A stretch of 64,000 bases of DNA from JBMORL01 sp049322335 (GCA_049322335.1 JBMORL010000086.1:29659-93658); one strand, 5' to 3'; positions 42,079 to 52,562 are shown, counted from the first letter of the stretch. Notes: generated by a model from the sequence alone, not told the origin. Program-made: numbers and translations.

Positions 42079-44151
42079 TTAGTTACAACTTCCTCTTTCG
42101 AGCATCTTCACTATCCACGGAAGATTGGTGGGCTCAAGTTTCAGGTCAGCCTCAGTAGGTTTGTAATCTGTGCTGATGATCTTAAAGTCAGTTCTGCGGT
42201 TTCTCTGGTGAGCAGCTTCCTGTTCCTGTTTCGATTTCATTTTATTGATCTCATCGCATTTCAAACCGGGCAGCGGCTCGCTTTCACCCATTCCCAGGGG
42301 CACCATTCTTTCTTTGGGAATTCCTTTACTTACCAGGAAATTCACGCATGACTCAGCACGTTTTTGAGCCAGTTTTTTGTTGTAGGCATCATTACCACGA
42401 CAGTCAGTATGTGAACGGAGCTGGATAATGATATTATCGTTGTTGGTAAGCAAGTCATAGAGATAAAGGAGAGAATCCTGTGAGTTTACAGGGATTTTCG
42501 GATCAATAAGCAGATCCCACTTGTCGTATGCATACAGAATAGTGGGCATACAAAGAGGTTTTTTAGTGTCAACAATTCTCATTTTAAAAACGAAGTTCCA
42601 CTCCTTTGATTTTTCTTCATTCACGGTAGTGAATTGAGCGGAAAGTTCTCCTACGTTAAGAATGTCTTTTTTACCCAAAGCCTCCACTTTATAAGAAGTG
42701 TTTTCATTTACATATCTTCTTTGATCGGGAGTTACTTCATAAATTACTGTTCCTTTATCGTCTGTTTTAAGGGTAGTGGTTTGACCATCACTTCCTGTAA
42801 GGCGAACTTCGATATCTGCGATGGGTGCACCTCCGTCAATATTCACCACCTGAACGGTTGTTTTAAATAACAGTGGTGGCAGATAGAAGCTGTAGATATC
42901 ATCACGTCCTTTTCCGCCTGTGCGGTTGGAGGTAAAGAATCCTTTGTCTTTTGCTTCGAACATAATACCGAAATCATGTTGGGGAGAGTTGAGGGGATAT
43001 CCGATATTTTTTACGTTATCCCATTTCTTTTCTGTTCCTACTACTTCTGCTTTAAAGATGTCTAATCCACCCATTCCGAGATGTCCGTCTGATGAGAAAT
43101 AAAGATGGTTATCATCGGAGATATAAGGGAACATTTCGTCACCGGGAGTATTGATCTTCGGCCCCAGGTTAACGGGTTCTCCCCATGTTTTTTCGCGTTT
43201 GTTATACTGTACCATCCACAGGTCTTTTCCACCTACACCACCTTGTGCATCAGAAGCGAAAATGAGGGTTTGGTCGTCATTGGTAAGAACAGGATGTCCA
43301 ACAGAAATGGTATCATTGGATTTCAAAGAAGTCATTTCAACAGGTGTTCCCCATTTTCCGGATTTTCTTTCCACATACATGATTTTGCAACCCAGATTTT
43401 GCTTTTTCTCATTGGGGCAAACAGTATAGTACATGATTTCGCCTTTACGGTCGAAGCAAACGGTTCCTTCATTATCCTCAGAGCAAACCGGTGCCGGAAT
43501 GGGTGTTGGTTCTCCCCATTTTCCTTTTTTATCGCGGGTAGTCATCCAAAGATCCATATAACCTTGTCCTGTACGCAGGTCGGGGTTGGTTCCGATTCCA
43601 CCGGGGCGTGAAGAGGAAAAAATCATTTCACTGGATTTGCGGTCGGCAAAAATCGGGCTGTATTCATAATATTCGGTATTCAACACCAACTCAGGATTCA
43701 CCACGTAGCGTGATTTGTTTTTCATTAATTCCTGGGCCAGTTTACAGGCGTCAGCCCCGTCTTTTCCTCTTTTATCACCTGTTTTTGTATTGTAGGTAGT
43801 ATAGTTTTTTTCTGCCTCTTTGTATTTTCCCTGTTCGCGTTGCATATCAGCTGCACGCAGGTAAACGATAGGATCGTTGTATTTTCCTTCGATAGCACGC
43901 AGGTAGTATTGCTCGGCCTGATCGGCATCCAGCAGGAAACGGTAGCATTCGCCAATTTTAAAAATACAGTAGATTTTTTTCTCAGGTTTTTTCTCTTTCA
44001 GCTCGGCTGTTTTATACAAGTCTTTGGCGGTAAAATATTGCTCATTTTTGAAAGCTGCTTCAGCGTCCTTCATGTAATTTTTTTGAGCAAAAGTGTTGGT
44101 TGCAAAGAGTGAACAAACCGTGAGGGTCAGGAAAAATTTCATCCGTTTCAT
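42079..44151 (-). CDS. PorE-like TPR/PD40/OmpA-domain protein
   Basis: A 690-residue protein with a signal peptide (about 22 residues, ending TNTFAQ). Domains in order: TPR-like helices (about 25-150), a PD40/WD40-like beta-propeller (about 160-425; repeated FSSSRPGG, FASDAQGGVGGKDLW, YFSSDGHLGMGGLDIF, FFTSNRTGGKGRDDIY), a carboxypeptidase-regulatory-like beta domain (about 430-520), and an OmpA C-terminal peptidoglycan-binding domain (about 560-680; LRSHTDCRGNDAYNKKLAQKRA). PorE of Porphyromonas gingivalis, a T9SS accessory protein, has this architecture, although PorE is a lipoprotein and no clean lipobox is visible here. It lies directly downstream of the type B adhesin genes on the same strand and is a candidate anchor or assembly factor for them. 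Confidence 0.82.
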   Translation of the reverse strand: MKRMKFFLTLTVCSLFATNTFAQKNYMKDAEAAFKNEQYFTAKDLYKTAELKEKKPEKKIYCIFKIGECYRFLLDADQAEQYYLRAIEGKYNDPIVYLRAADMQREQGKYKEAEKNYTTYNTKTGDKRGKDGADACKLAQELMKNKSRYVVNPELVLNTEYYEYSPIFADRKSSEMIFSSSRPGGIGTNPDLRTGQGYMDLWMTTRDKKGKWGEPTPIPAPVCSEDNEGTVCFDRKGEIMYYTVCPNEKKQNLGCKIMYVERKSGKWGTPVEMTSLKSNDTISVGHPVLTNDDQTLIFASDAQGGVGGKDLWMVQYNKREKTWGEPVNLGPKINTPGDEMFPYISDDNHLYFSSDGHLGMGGLDIFKAEVVGTEKKWDNVKNIGYPLNSPQHDFGIMFEAKDKGFFTSNRTGGKGRDDIYSFYLPPLLFKTTVQVVNIDGGAPIADIEVRLTGSDGQTTTLKTDDKGTVIYEVTPDQRRYVNENTSYKVEALGKKDILNVGELSAQFTTVNEEKSKEWNFVFKMRIVDTKKPLCMPTILYAYDKWDLLIDPKIPVNSQDSLLYLYDLLTNNDNIIIQLRSHTDCRGNDAYNKKLAQKRAESCVNFLVSKGIPKERMVPLGMGESEPLPGLKCDEINKMKSKQEQEAAHQRNRRTDFKIISTDYKPTEADLKLEPTNLPWIVKMLERGSCN

Positions 44152-44264
44152 ATTCCGTTCGCTTTTTTAACTGGATTTATAGTCTTGCGAATGTAAATAA
44201 TAATTTATTACAATCACCAAACTTTAATTTTTAATTGGAAAAAGCTGGAATTGTTGAAAAATTA

Positions 44265-47200
44265 TCAGCGGAAGAGGGTTACATGGCCATATTTTTCATG
44301 GAATTCTCCGGTGGCAAGGGAGCTTGTTTTTACTTTCCATACATATACATCCTGTTTGGCGGGCATACCTTTAAAAGAGCCATCCCATCCTGTAGAAAGC
44401 GAGGAAGCGGAGAAGATCACTTCACCCCAGCGGTTAAAGACTAATAACTCATAATCTTCGGGGTTGATATCATTTCCGTATACAAAAAATATATCGTTAT
44501 GCCCGTCACCGTTAGGCGTAAAAGCATTGGGGGCATACAATACAAACTCCTCACTGATGATCACATCGTAGCACACCGAATCCACGCATCCGTTGGCGTT
44601 AAAGGCATAGAGGCATACATTGTATATTCCCGATGTATCGTCTGTAAATTCGAAAGAGGGATTGGTTTGTGTGGATGTATCGATATTATTAAAATTCCAG
44701 AGATAAGTAACGGCACCGGTGCTCGTATTGGTAAAGTAAATAATCGGGTCGAAAATAGTTGTTGGCTGCGGCCCGAATGTAAAGTCTGCATTTACCGGGC
44801 CGGGGCCTGCTACAATAGCATTTTGTGTTACCGAACAACCGTTGGCATCCTCAGCAACGACTACATAGTTTCCTGTGCAAAGGTCGATAAATGCAGGATT
44901 GGCGCTGAATGTGGCTCCTCCGTTAATACTGTAATTAGTAGCATTGGCAGCTGTAATAGTAATGCTTCCGTCACAATACTGGTAACAGGTTTCGTCTGTA
45001 ATCACAACAGAATTTATAATTACCTGCGGAGGCTGATTTATTACAAAGTCGATGGAATCAACCACACATCCGTTGGCATCTGTAACAATAAGGTCGTGAG
45101 TAGCTGCACAAAGCGTGGTTTGCTGGCTGGCAGCACTGCCGGCTCCATTCCAGTTGTAGGTATAGGGCGGTGTTCCCCCATTAATAACCGCTGTGGCCTG
45201 GCCATCACAAACTGCGAAACAGGAAGCATCCTGGGTAGTAAAATTCATTGTTAAAAGTGTGGGTTCACTTACAACATCACACACCTGTGTTGTACATCCA
45301 TTGGCATCGGTAACGGTTACACAATAGTTTCCAGCGGGAACACAGTTATTACCGCAAACAGCGGTGGTTTGAGCGCAGTTATCATCCCACAGATAAGTAA
45401 ACGGAGCTACTCCGCCATTAGGAGTTACCGTTAGTTGTCCGTCACTAAAACCAAAACACGACACATCCTGTACGGCAATAGTAGCGGTAACGGCAGCCGG
45501 TTCAGCAATGGTAACCTGGAAAGAAGTAATACAACCACCGGCATCTGTTATTTGTACATCATACACACCCGCACAAAGCCCTGTAATGGAAGAATCTGTT
45601 TGAGTGGTCAATCCTCCGTCAAAACTGAATTGTACCCCATTGGTATTAATTATATGAATCTCTCCGTCACATACCCCAAAGCAACTCATATCGATATGCG
45701 TTTCGGTATAAGTAACCACACAACACAAAGGATCATTGGGTAATAGTTCGGTTACCGTAACTGTTGCTGTATCCGGAGGACACCCTCCACCAGCGGGAAC
45801 GATATAATAAAAAACTCCCTGGCTCATTGTGGGTGGATCATAAGTAGAGGAAATGGGGTTGGATGAAGCATCAAACCATGAGCCGGTAGCATTGGGGCTA
45901 CCGGTGAGCAGGGTAAACATATCAAAAGCAGGATCGTTGTAGCAAACGGTAATAACACCATCAATACCGGCATTTACAGCAGGATTAATAGTTAGCGAAA
46001 TGGAATCAGTCATATCACATAACGGATGCCCGTTTTCCCAGATAGTTACATAATAAGTAGTGGGTGCGGTAATAGTAGCAGTTGGGTTGGCAATTGTGGG
46101 ATCAGAAAGCCCGGTGGTGGGTGTCCATGAATAAACGATCTGCGCCCCGTTCATTCCGGTAAATACAGATCCTGTCATTGGGTTGGGGCCATCACTGAAC
46201 ATAATATTTCCTGAACAGTCAACAAGATCATATGAGTTTTCATTTTCCCATGCTCCTGCTGAATATTGTAATTCTATCGTTGCTCCGGCAGGAACGGAAA
46301 ACGTAAAATTGGTTCCCAGGCCTGTAGCCCAATATGTAGTGGGTACACCATCAACAAGAATAGTGAGTGTTCCTCCATTCCATCCGTCACCAAAAGAATC
46401 GTATGTCATCAGGGTGAAATTACAGGTGGTTCCGGCACCGCTTACTGTGGCATTTAATTGAGTAGGTATATTGGGACATACCACCTGGTCTACACCGGCA
46501 TCAACAGTGGGAGGAGGAGTTACGGTTACTGTGGTAGTTGTAGTATACGTACATCCGAAATCGTCTGTGGCTGAAAAAGTATAGGAATACGAACCCACAG
46601 CATTGGGTGTAATACAAATCTGGTTACAATCGGGGCTTGTTGAAGAGACTTGTGCCGCACTGGCTGCATTATCAGGTGTCCAGTTGGTAGAATCACATTG
46701 TGCTCCATATTGTGGGGTGAATTGTGTAATATTCGGATATAAAGCGGGGTCGAAATTAATTTCCCAGTCAAACACCCAGCCATCATCAGCTCCCCACAAG
46801 TCGCAGAATTCAAGTTCCCAGGTTCCGTTAAGGGGACATCCCACCAAACCGGATAATGGATTTAACGGAGAATAGGTTCCCGGGGCAAGAGTTTGGGTAC
46901 CATTTGGCAGATTAATAAGATTGGGTGTAGCACCGGCAGAGCCACAATCGGCCCATGTTCCCAAAGTGGCATTATCCGACCAGCAATAATCGTATCCGAT
47001 TCCCGGAGGGTCGAGAGAAGCGGGCCAGCTTACATCTATTGGTTCCCCCAATGAATTCCATCCACCACCCTGCTGATAAAGTATTACCTGTGTTCCATCG
47101 GGGCAAATGACGGAAGCTACAAGATCCCCAATATAAGAGTGTTCCATCAGCACACAAATATCCAACAGCTGATTGGGATTGGTTAGCGTTTGTCCGGGTG

Positions 47201-48164
47201 CAAAAATGTTGAAATCGATAGTAGAACTAAAACATTGGCCTACATCATCAGGCAAATAAGCAGATGTAACCAATGCATTGGGAGTGCCGGTGTATAGCGT
47301 TCCTGTGACGACACCATCCAGGCAAACGGTTTCTCCAAGACAAATGGAAGTATCACCTGTAGTGCCCGCAAAAGATGGTGTTGTTCCCACAAGTACCTGT
47401 ACGGTTACGCGGTTGGTAGCTGCACATCCGTTATCATCAAGAATATAAAGATCTACGAGAAATTCGCCTTCCTGGTTAAATGTATGTGAAGCAACAGGAC
47501 CTGAAGTTGAATCGATAGTTCCGTCATCGAAATTCCATGTGTATTGCGCAATATTAAATCCCGCGGCAGCAAAAGAAGAAGAACCGTCAAATGTCATTGA
47601 TTCTCCTGTACAGATTTTAAAACAGGTATCAGGTGCTGCGGGAATGGGAGAATCCAAAACAGCTGTTGGCCGCTGACAGGGAGTTACACAGCTAATTGTT
47701 GCCGCAAAGTTTCCTGTTCCTGCACTATTGGAATGAAATTCGATGGTTAAACATCCTGAAGTATTAAAATTTGTGCAGGATACTACCAATCCCTGTAATC
47801 CGTTTCCGGTATACGTTCCAAGAGTAGGTGCACCTGTTGTATTTCCATCATAAATAGTGAAATTGTCGATATTATTTCCGGGAGGAGGAGCCGTATTTTG
47901 AGTACTGAGCGCGAAAGTGATAAAATCAAGATTAATGGCATCTCCGGGCACATCGGGACAAATAGTAACAATCCAGTTTTCACCGTTGGTATAACCACTT
48001 CCTGTAACTCCTCCGGCAGGATACAATACACCATTACAGGTATTAAAAGTTTGCCCGGTTACAGCAGGAGTAGCAATTACTTCCAGTGGCTGTGCGAATA
48101 CACTTTCTCCTTTTAAAACCAGAAGAAAAATTATCAATACTACTACGAAATATTTTTTATTCAT
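44265..48164 (-). CDS. T9SS type B surface protein with SprB repeats, 1299 residues
   Basis: It has a signal peptide (about 24 residues). Domains in order: a CUB-like N-terminal domain (about 30-165; SGYTNGENWIVTICPD), a PKD domain near 180-265 (YTWNFDDGTIDSTSG), a proprotein-convertase P-domain-like region near 310-480 (ICVLMEHSYIGDLVASVICP), Ig-like and beta modules, then about four SprB-type repeats near 850-1130 (SCFGVCDGEI, SCFGFSDGQL, SCFAVCDGQA, TCYQYCDGSI). A PKD domain and a type B C-terminal sorting domain follow (YAPNAFTPNGDGHNDIFF, VFNRWGEVIF, QDVYVWKV, ending HVTLFR). Known for the family: T9SS export, with SprB-type repeats found in gliding adhesins. It is likely a surface adhesin. 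It is 113 bases upstream of the PorE-like gene. Confidence 0.88.
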   Translation of the reverse strand: MNKKYFVVVLIIFLLVLKGESVFAQPLEVIATPAVTGQTFNTCNGVLYPAGGVTGSGYTNGENWIVTICPDVPGDAINLDFITFALSTQNTAPPPGNNIDNFTIYDGNTTGAPTLGTYTGNGLQGLVVSCTNFNTSGCLTIEFHSNSAGTGNFAATISCVTPCQRPTAVLDSPIPAAPDTCFKICTGESMTFDGSSSFAAAGFNIAQYTWNFDDGTIDSTSGPVASHTFNQEGEFLVDLYILDDNGCAATNRVTVQVLVGTTPSFAGTTGDTSICLGETVCLDGVVTGTLYTGTPNALVTSAYLPDDVGQCFSSTIDFNIFAPGQTLTNPNQLLDICVLMEHSYIGDLVASVICPDGTQVILYQQGGGWNSLGEPIDVSWPASLDPPGIGYDYCWSDNATLGTWADCGSAGATPNLINLPNGTQTLAPGTYSPLNPLSGLVGCPLNGTWELEFCDLWGADDGWVFDWEINFDPALYPNITQFTPQYGAQCDSTNWTPDNAASAAQVSSTSPDCNQICITPNAVGSYSYTFSATDDFGCTYTTTTTVTVTPPPTVDAGVDQVVCPNIPTQLNATVSGAGTTCNFTLMTYDSFGDGWNGGTLTILVDGVPTTYWATGLGTNFTFSVPAGATIELQYSAGAWENENSYDLVDCSGNIMFSDGPNPMTGSVFTGMNGAQIVYSWTPTTGLSDPTIANPTATITAPTTYYVTIWENGHPLCDMTDSISLTINPAVNAGIDGVITVCYNDPAFDMFTLLTGSPNATGSWFDASSNPISSTYDPPTMSQGVFYYIVPAGGGCPPDTATVTVTELLPNDPLCCVVTYTETHIDMSCFGVCDGEIHIINTNGVQFSFDGGLTTQTDSSITGLCAGVYDVQITDAGGCITSFQVTIAEPAAVTATIAVQDVSCFGFSDGQLTVTPNGGVAPFTYLWDDNCAQTTAVCGNNCVPAGNYCVTVTDANGCTTQVCDVVSEPTLLTMNFTTQDASCFAVCDGQATAVINGGTPPYTYNWNGAGSAASQQTTLCAATHDLIVTDANGCVVDSIDFVINQPPQVIINSVVITDETCYQYCDGSITITAANATNYSINGGATFSANPAFIDLCTGNYVVVAEDANGCSVTQNAIVAGPGPVNADFTFGPQPTTIFDPIIYFTNTSTGAVTYLWNFNNIDTSTQTNPSFEFTDDTSGIYNVCLYAFNANGCVDSVCYDVIISEEFVLYAPNAFTPNGDGHNDIFFVYGNDINPEDYELLVFNRWGEVIFSASSLSTGWDGSFKGMPAKQDVYVWKVKTSSLATGEFHEKYGHVTLFR

Positions 48165-48311
48165 TGACTTATTGGGTACAAATTTTCTATTCTTATTTCA
48201 CCGAAAAAAATCAAAAAACCATGTATTCTTTGAATGTTTAACCAAAAAGGCCTTTATGTCTTTCAATCACTTTTTGACGCAGATCAGCCGGATGGTTGCC
48301 GGTGAAAATGA

Positions 48312-48336
48312 AAAAAGAGGATTAAGTCCTCTTTTT
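48312..48336 (-). terminator. Terminator after the 1255-residue adhesin gene
   Basis: AAAAAGAGGA (48312-48321) and TCCTCTTTTT (48327-48336) are perfect complements with a five-base loop. It begins 15 bases after the stop of the 48352 gene on the minus strand. Confidence 0.85.
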
Positions 48337-48351
48337 CCATGATAAAAAGTA

Positions 48352-51300
48352 TTATTTCAGCAAAGAGACGTGACCGTAAAACTCTTTCTTTTCACCGTCA
48401 TTGAGTTTTTTCACTTTCAGTTTCCACACATACACATCTTGTTTAGACATCATACCTTTATGATAGCCATCCCATCCCACCTGGTTGGAATGTGATTCAA
48501 ATATCAGTTCACCCCAACGGTTAAAGATCATCAGCTCATACGAAAGAGGATCATGTCCTGAAACAATAGGGAAGAAAATATCATTGATTCCGTCACCGTC
48601 TGGCGTAAATGAATTGGGAACGTAAATGAGGAATTCATCATAAATGAGAACGTACTGGCAGGTGCTGTCTACACAACCATTTGCACTGGTAGCGGTAAGG
48701 CAAACCTGGTAAGAGGCTGAAGAATCGGGGAAAGTAAATGAAGGATTGGTTTGAGTGGATGTTCCCAGTCCGGCAAAATTCCACAGATATGTTGAGGCAC
48801 CCGTTGATGTATTAGTGAAGTTAACAGTGGGATACAATACGGTAGCATCAGTCGGGCCGAATGTGAAATTGGCTACGGGGTAAGGATATGCGCAAACCAT
48901 ATCGGTTTGAGTGGCCGATGCCGTACATCCACCAGTTGAGGTAGTTTGCAAAGTAATGTCATAGCAGCCCGGCAGGTTAAATGTATTGGAAAAGCCCGCA
49001 CAGTTGGTAGAAGCGGCAACTCCGTCAATATACCAGGTACAACTGGATGAAGGGAGAGTTGTTGTATTCACAAAATTGGTGGTAACGGGCACACATCCTG
49101 AAAGTGTATCTCCGGTGAAGGTTACAACAGGCAAGGGGTTAACCGTTATATCCAGTGTGCTGGTGGTTCCGCATGAACCGGCAATGGTATAGGTGATGGT
49201 CCATGTACCCGGACCGGCATTGGTGGGACTAAAATTTCCGGTTACAGCATTGATACAGGTTCCACAGGTGGCCGACCATGTTCCGCCAGAGGTAGCACCC
49301 ACAAGGTTAACTGCAGCATCATTTTCGCAAAATGGTCCAACAGGAGTAATTGTGGAAGGCAACTGATCCACTACCACAATAGCCACTGTATCCTGATCAC
49401 CGCAAACACCGCTTATGTTATAGGTAATAATATGTGTTCCGGCCAAAGCAGTTGCGGGATTAAATGTTCCGTTGGCAGAAGAAGTGATTCCGGTACCGCT
49501 CCATGTTCCACCTGTTTGTGCAGCAGACAAATTCACTGCAGGATCTGTAATACAAAATGGGCCAGCCGGATTAATTGTTGCAATAGCATCAGCGATTACT
49601 TGTATCACTGTATTTTGTGTATCTCCGCATGCACCGCCAATGGTATAGGTAATTGTATTATTTCCTGGTGTTGCCAGCGTAGGGAAAAACTCACCGGTTG
49701 TTGCGTTAATACAAGCTCCACAAGTGGCCGACCATGTTCCACCGGGATCAACAGCCGCAAGGAAAGTGCTTGCGTTGGATTGGCAGAATGGGCCAGCGGG
49801 CGTAATAGTGGCATCAAACGCAGTATTAACGTTAATGTTGATGGTAGAAGGGTTAAAACATCCGGGAGGAGTGTATGTGATGGTATTTAAACCAATATTC
49901 GCTGCAGCCGGATCGAAAGTTCCGGTAGCCGCGTTGGTAATTCCGGTTCCGCTCCATGTTCCACCGCCAGGATTTCCAACAAGATTTACAGCAGGATCTG
50001 AAACACAATATGGTCCTGCAGGATTGATGGTAGAGTTAGCCGGGCCAACAAACGGGCCGCCAGAAAAAGTAACCGGACATCCGTTATTATCAGTAATATC
50101 GAAAGAATACATTTCACCACCTGTTAATCCGGAGATAACTATTGTTCCGTTATTGGTGGTTGTGGTATTGTTGAAAGATGCTGTAGCGGGCAGAAGGTTA
50201 GATGCTGTAAAATTTCCTCCATTTACGGCTGCATTTCCTCCGCTAACAGTTACTGTAACCGTTCCTGCCACACAGTTTTCTACTCCATTGGCAGTTACAT
50301 CAGGAAGGAAAGTAACGGGCGTAACCGGGCCGAGATCATAACACCAGTCGCTTCCATTAATGGAAGTAGCATAAATTCCGTCTACCATGCTATACATGGT
50401 GATGGGAACAAAATATAATGTTGAACCATCACCAATATTATTCAAAATGCTCCAGCTACCGTTACTTGTATCCCAGATTCCAAGCAGACATGGGTCTGTA
50501 TTTATATCTCCATACGGGAAAACAGTAGGCGGACAAGAATAAACCAATAACCACAGCCCCGGGTCATAAGTTATTGTTGGAAAATAACTTGACAAATCAT
50601 TAGGTAAAGTACTGTCTCCGTTAGTAACGATGTCCAGCTGATCACCAAAGCATAATAAATAATTTGTAGTTGCACTTCCGGTAATAGTATTGGTAAAATT
50701 TCCCGCCAGGGCAGTACAACCACAGGCAGCGGGTTCTGTAAAAGTCGGACTTGTAATTGTACAAGCAGGATCAGCGGTAAAATAAGCCGTCACTGAACAG
50801 TTAGCCCCTCCATCAGAATTAATTCCCGCAATGGTAACGTCTACCGGGCTGGTGAAAGGAGCGTTGAGTACCACCTGGTCGCCACTGCAGTTTTGAATGA
50901 TAAGCTGACCGGTAGAAGGTGGTGAAGTAAACACAAGATGAGCATCAATGCTATAATCGTTGGTTGTGGGATCGCAGCCATTAATAACAATGTTAAGCGT
51001 ATCCATATTACAAACACATACCGGCTCCGTATAGGGGCCAACCGTTATAGTACAGCCCGGTGCAGCAGAAAATGTAGCGGTTACGTTACAGTTGGTGGTT
51101 CCGTCTGCAGGAATATTGGGAATATTAATGGCTACAGGACTGGTAAACGGGGCGTTCAATACCTGAGAGTTTCCTCCGCAGGTGGCAATGGTAAGTGTTC
51201 CCGAAGCAGGAGGATTGGTAAATTGAAGGGTTCCGGTTACTGCATAGGTGGAGTTGGCAGGGTTACATGCGCTGATGTTAACGTTCATATTGGTCATTGC

Positions 51301-52119
51301 ACAGGGAGCATTACAAGCCGGGGGCGCTGTATAGTTTTGCGTTAATGTACATGTAGGATCGGCTGAAAAGGTGGCTGTCACGGAACATCCCGCTCCGTTT
51401 GCGGGCATATTGGCAAAACTGTAGTTTATACTCGTACTGAATGGTGGATTTAAAGTTTGCGAACCTCCGCAACTATTGGTAATAGTAAGCGTACCCGTTG
51501 TAGGCGGATTGGTTACTGAAATAGTTCCGTTGACTGTGTAGGTATTGGTAGCGGGATTACACGCTCCGGGAGTAGCAGTTAAGCCGGTCATTGTACACAG
51601 AATAGCACAGTTGGTTGTTCCGTCTACACCGGGAGCATTTCCTGCAACGGCCGAAATATTGGTAGGTTGTCCTGAAAAGTTGGTGATAAGCAGCATATAC
51701 CATTGCCCGGCTACAGCGTTTGAAATATCCACCTGCTCATTGGCTGCTGTTGAATAACTGCAATCAATACCTGAACCGGCAGTTTGATTAAAAATATCGG
51801 TACACATTTGAGCCTGGGAAGCAAAAGGGCCCCAGATAATAAAGTCAATATCAACGTTAGCAGAATTGGAAAGATTGATCTGAATGTTTCCGCTGGTAGC
51901 AATATTCAGATAATACCAGGCCGGGTTGGGTTGTGAACCAAGGCAGCCATAATTGGGACCGGCAGGAGCAGTAGTGCTGGTGGAGGCCGGAAAGTTAACT
52001 CCTGTTGATGTACAAAAAGGTGCGGCACCAGCGCAGCTTGCCTGTGAAAAAGCAGAATGATTTGCTGTAATCAGCAAAACAAATGCAAATAGAAAACGGA
52101 GGAGTAAATTATTTTTCAT
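48352..52119 (-). CDS. T9SS type B surface protein with tandem beta modules, 1255 residues
   Basis: It has a signal peptide (about 25 residues). Residues about 30-170 form a domain shared nearly word for word with the giant protein upstream (NYGCLGSQPNPAWYYL, ANVDIDFIIWGPF, AGSGIDCSYSTAANEQV). Then come three tandem modules of about 95 residues with ACNPAT, TGTLTI and CTIT words, a middle region, and four tandem modules of about 65 residues beginning with I(N/T)PAGPxC and having GGTWS, which look like Ig-like repeats. Two PKD-like domains follow, then a type B sorting domain (YVPNSFTPDGDGINDIFF, FNRWGELIFE, QDVYVWKL). It is probably a surface adhesin. It is co-transcribed with the 52122 gene (2-base gap). 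Confidence 0.86.
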   Translation of the reverse strand: MKNNLLLRFLFAFVLLITANHSAFSQASCAGAAPFCTSTGVNFPASTSTTAPAGPNYGCLGSQPNPAWYYLNIATSGNIQINLSNSANVDIDFIIWGPFASQAQMCTDIFNQTAGSGIDCSYSTAANEQVDISNAVAGQWYMLLITNFSGQPTNISAVAGNAPGVDGTTNCAILCTMTGLTATPGACNPATNTYTVNGTISVTNPPTTGTLTITNSCGGSQTLNPPFSTSINYSFANMPANGAGCSVTATFSADPTCTLTQNYTAPPACNAPCAMTNMNVNISACNPANSTYAVTGTLQFTNPPASGTLTIATCGGNSQVLNAPFTSPVAINIPNIPADGTTNCNVTATFSAAPGCTITVGPYTEPVCVCNMDTLNIVINGCDPTTNDYSIDAHLVFTSPPSTGQLIIQNCSGDQVVLNAPFTSPVDVTIAGINSDGGANCSVTAYFTADPACTITSPTFTEPAACGCTALAGNFTNTITGSATTNYLLCFGDQLDIVTNGDSTLPNDLSSYFPTITYDPGLWLLVYSCPPTVFPYGDINTDPCLLGIWDTSNGSWSILNNIGDGSTLYFVPITMYSMVDGIYATSINGSDWCYDLGPVTPVTFLPDVTANGVENCVAGTVTVTVSGGNAAVNGGNFTASNLLPATASFNNTTTTNNGTIVISGLTGGEMYSFDITDNNGCPVTFSGGPFVGPANSTINPAGPYCVSDPAVNLVGNPGGGTWSGTGITNAATGTFDPAAANIGLNTITYTPPGCFNPSTININVNTAFDATITPAGPFCQSNASTFLAAVDPGGTWSATCGACINATTGEFFPTLATPGNNTITYTIGGACGDTQNTVIQVIADAIATINPAGPFCITDPAVNLSAAQTGGTWSGTGITSSANGTFNPATALAGTHIITYNISGVCGDQDTVAIVVVDQLPSTITPVGPFCENDAAVNLVGATSGGTWSATCGTCINAVTGNFSPTNAGPGTWTITYTIAGSCGTTSTLDITVNPLPVVTFTGDTLSGCVPVTTNFVNTTTLPSSSCTWYIDGVAASTNCAGFSNTFNLPGCYDITLQTTSTGGCTASATQTDMVCAYPYPVANFTFGPTDATVLYPTVNFTNTSTGASTYLWNFAGLGTSTQTNPSFTFPDSSASYQVCLTATSANGCVDSTCQYVLIYDEFLIYVPNSFTPDGDGINDIFFPIVSGHDPLSYELMIFNRWGELIFESHSNQVGWDGYHKGMMSKQDVYVWKLKVKKLNDGEKKEFYGHVSLLK

Positions 52120-52121
52120 TT

Positions 52122-52562
52122 TTATTTGCTTTGTAATTCTTTAAGAATTTCTTTTTGCTTTTTTATTTCCGCATCAATCTGTTTATACCAACCCGATTTT
52201 TTTGCTTCGCGGTGTTGTTTTTTATGTGACTTCACATAAGCACGTTTTGATTCAAGTGCATTGATAAGATTTGAAACACTTTCAACGGTTGGAATATTTT
52301 CCTGTGTTTTTACAACAGATGTAACCGGATCATTTGCATTTTCAAGTTTAACTTCAATCAAAGGTTTGCTGGAGAGGTGTTGCTCTTCCTTAACATGAAC
52401 AGTAGAAAGGTGTATCTTCCCGTCAACACCTGTATTGGGATCTTGTTTGACTTCCGAATTTACAGATACTGTTTTCGGAGCGGGGTGTTTCACCTTGCCC
52501 TGGGCATACAAGGAAATCCCTACGAATAACAAACAAATGGAAAAGGTAATTCTTTTAATCAT
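52122..52562 (-). CDS. Small secreted protein upstream of adhesin, unknown
   Basis: A 146-residue protein with a signal peptide (MIKRITFSICLLFVGISLYAQ). The mature part is polar and Lys/Val/Thr-rich, probably flexible (VKHPAPKTVSVNSEVKQDP), and the last 50 residues form an amphipathic Lys/Glu-rich helix likely to be a coiled coil (KKQHREAKKSGWYKQIDAEI). It has no T9SS sorting domain and no Cys in the mature part. It ends two bases before the start of the 1255-residue adhesin, so it is translationally coupled. A periplasmic partner of that adhesin is a reasonable guess from position only. Confidence 0.7.
   Translation of the reverse strand: MIKRITFSICLLFVGISLYAQGKVKHPAPKTVSVNSEVKQDPNTGVDGKIHLSTVHVKEEQHLSSKPLIEVKLENANDPVTSVVKTQENIPTVESVSNLINALESKRAYVKSHKKQHREAKKSGWYKQIDAEIKKQKEILKELQSK

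Noticed and set aside
44499..45254. Long plus-strand open frame (251 codons) opposite the 1299-residue adhesin gene
   Set aside because: It is a mirror of Thr/Gly/Val-rich coding sequence on the other strand, has no signal or family features and lies wholly inside a well-supported gene.
49724..50341. Plus-strand open frame (205 codons) opposite the 1255-residue adhesin gene
   Set aside because: Low-complexity Pro/Val-rich mirror of repeat coding; no start context or homologous motif.
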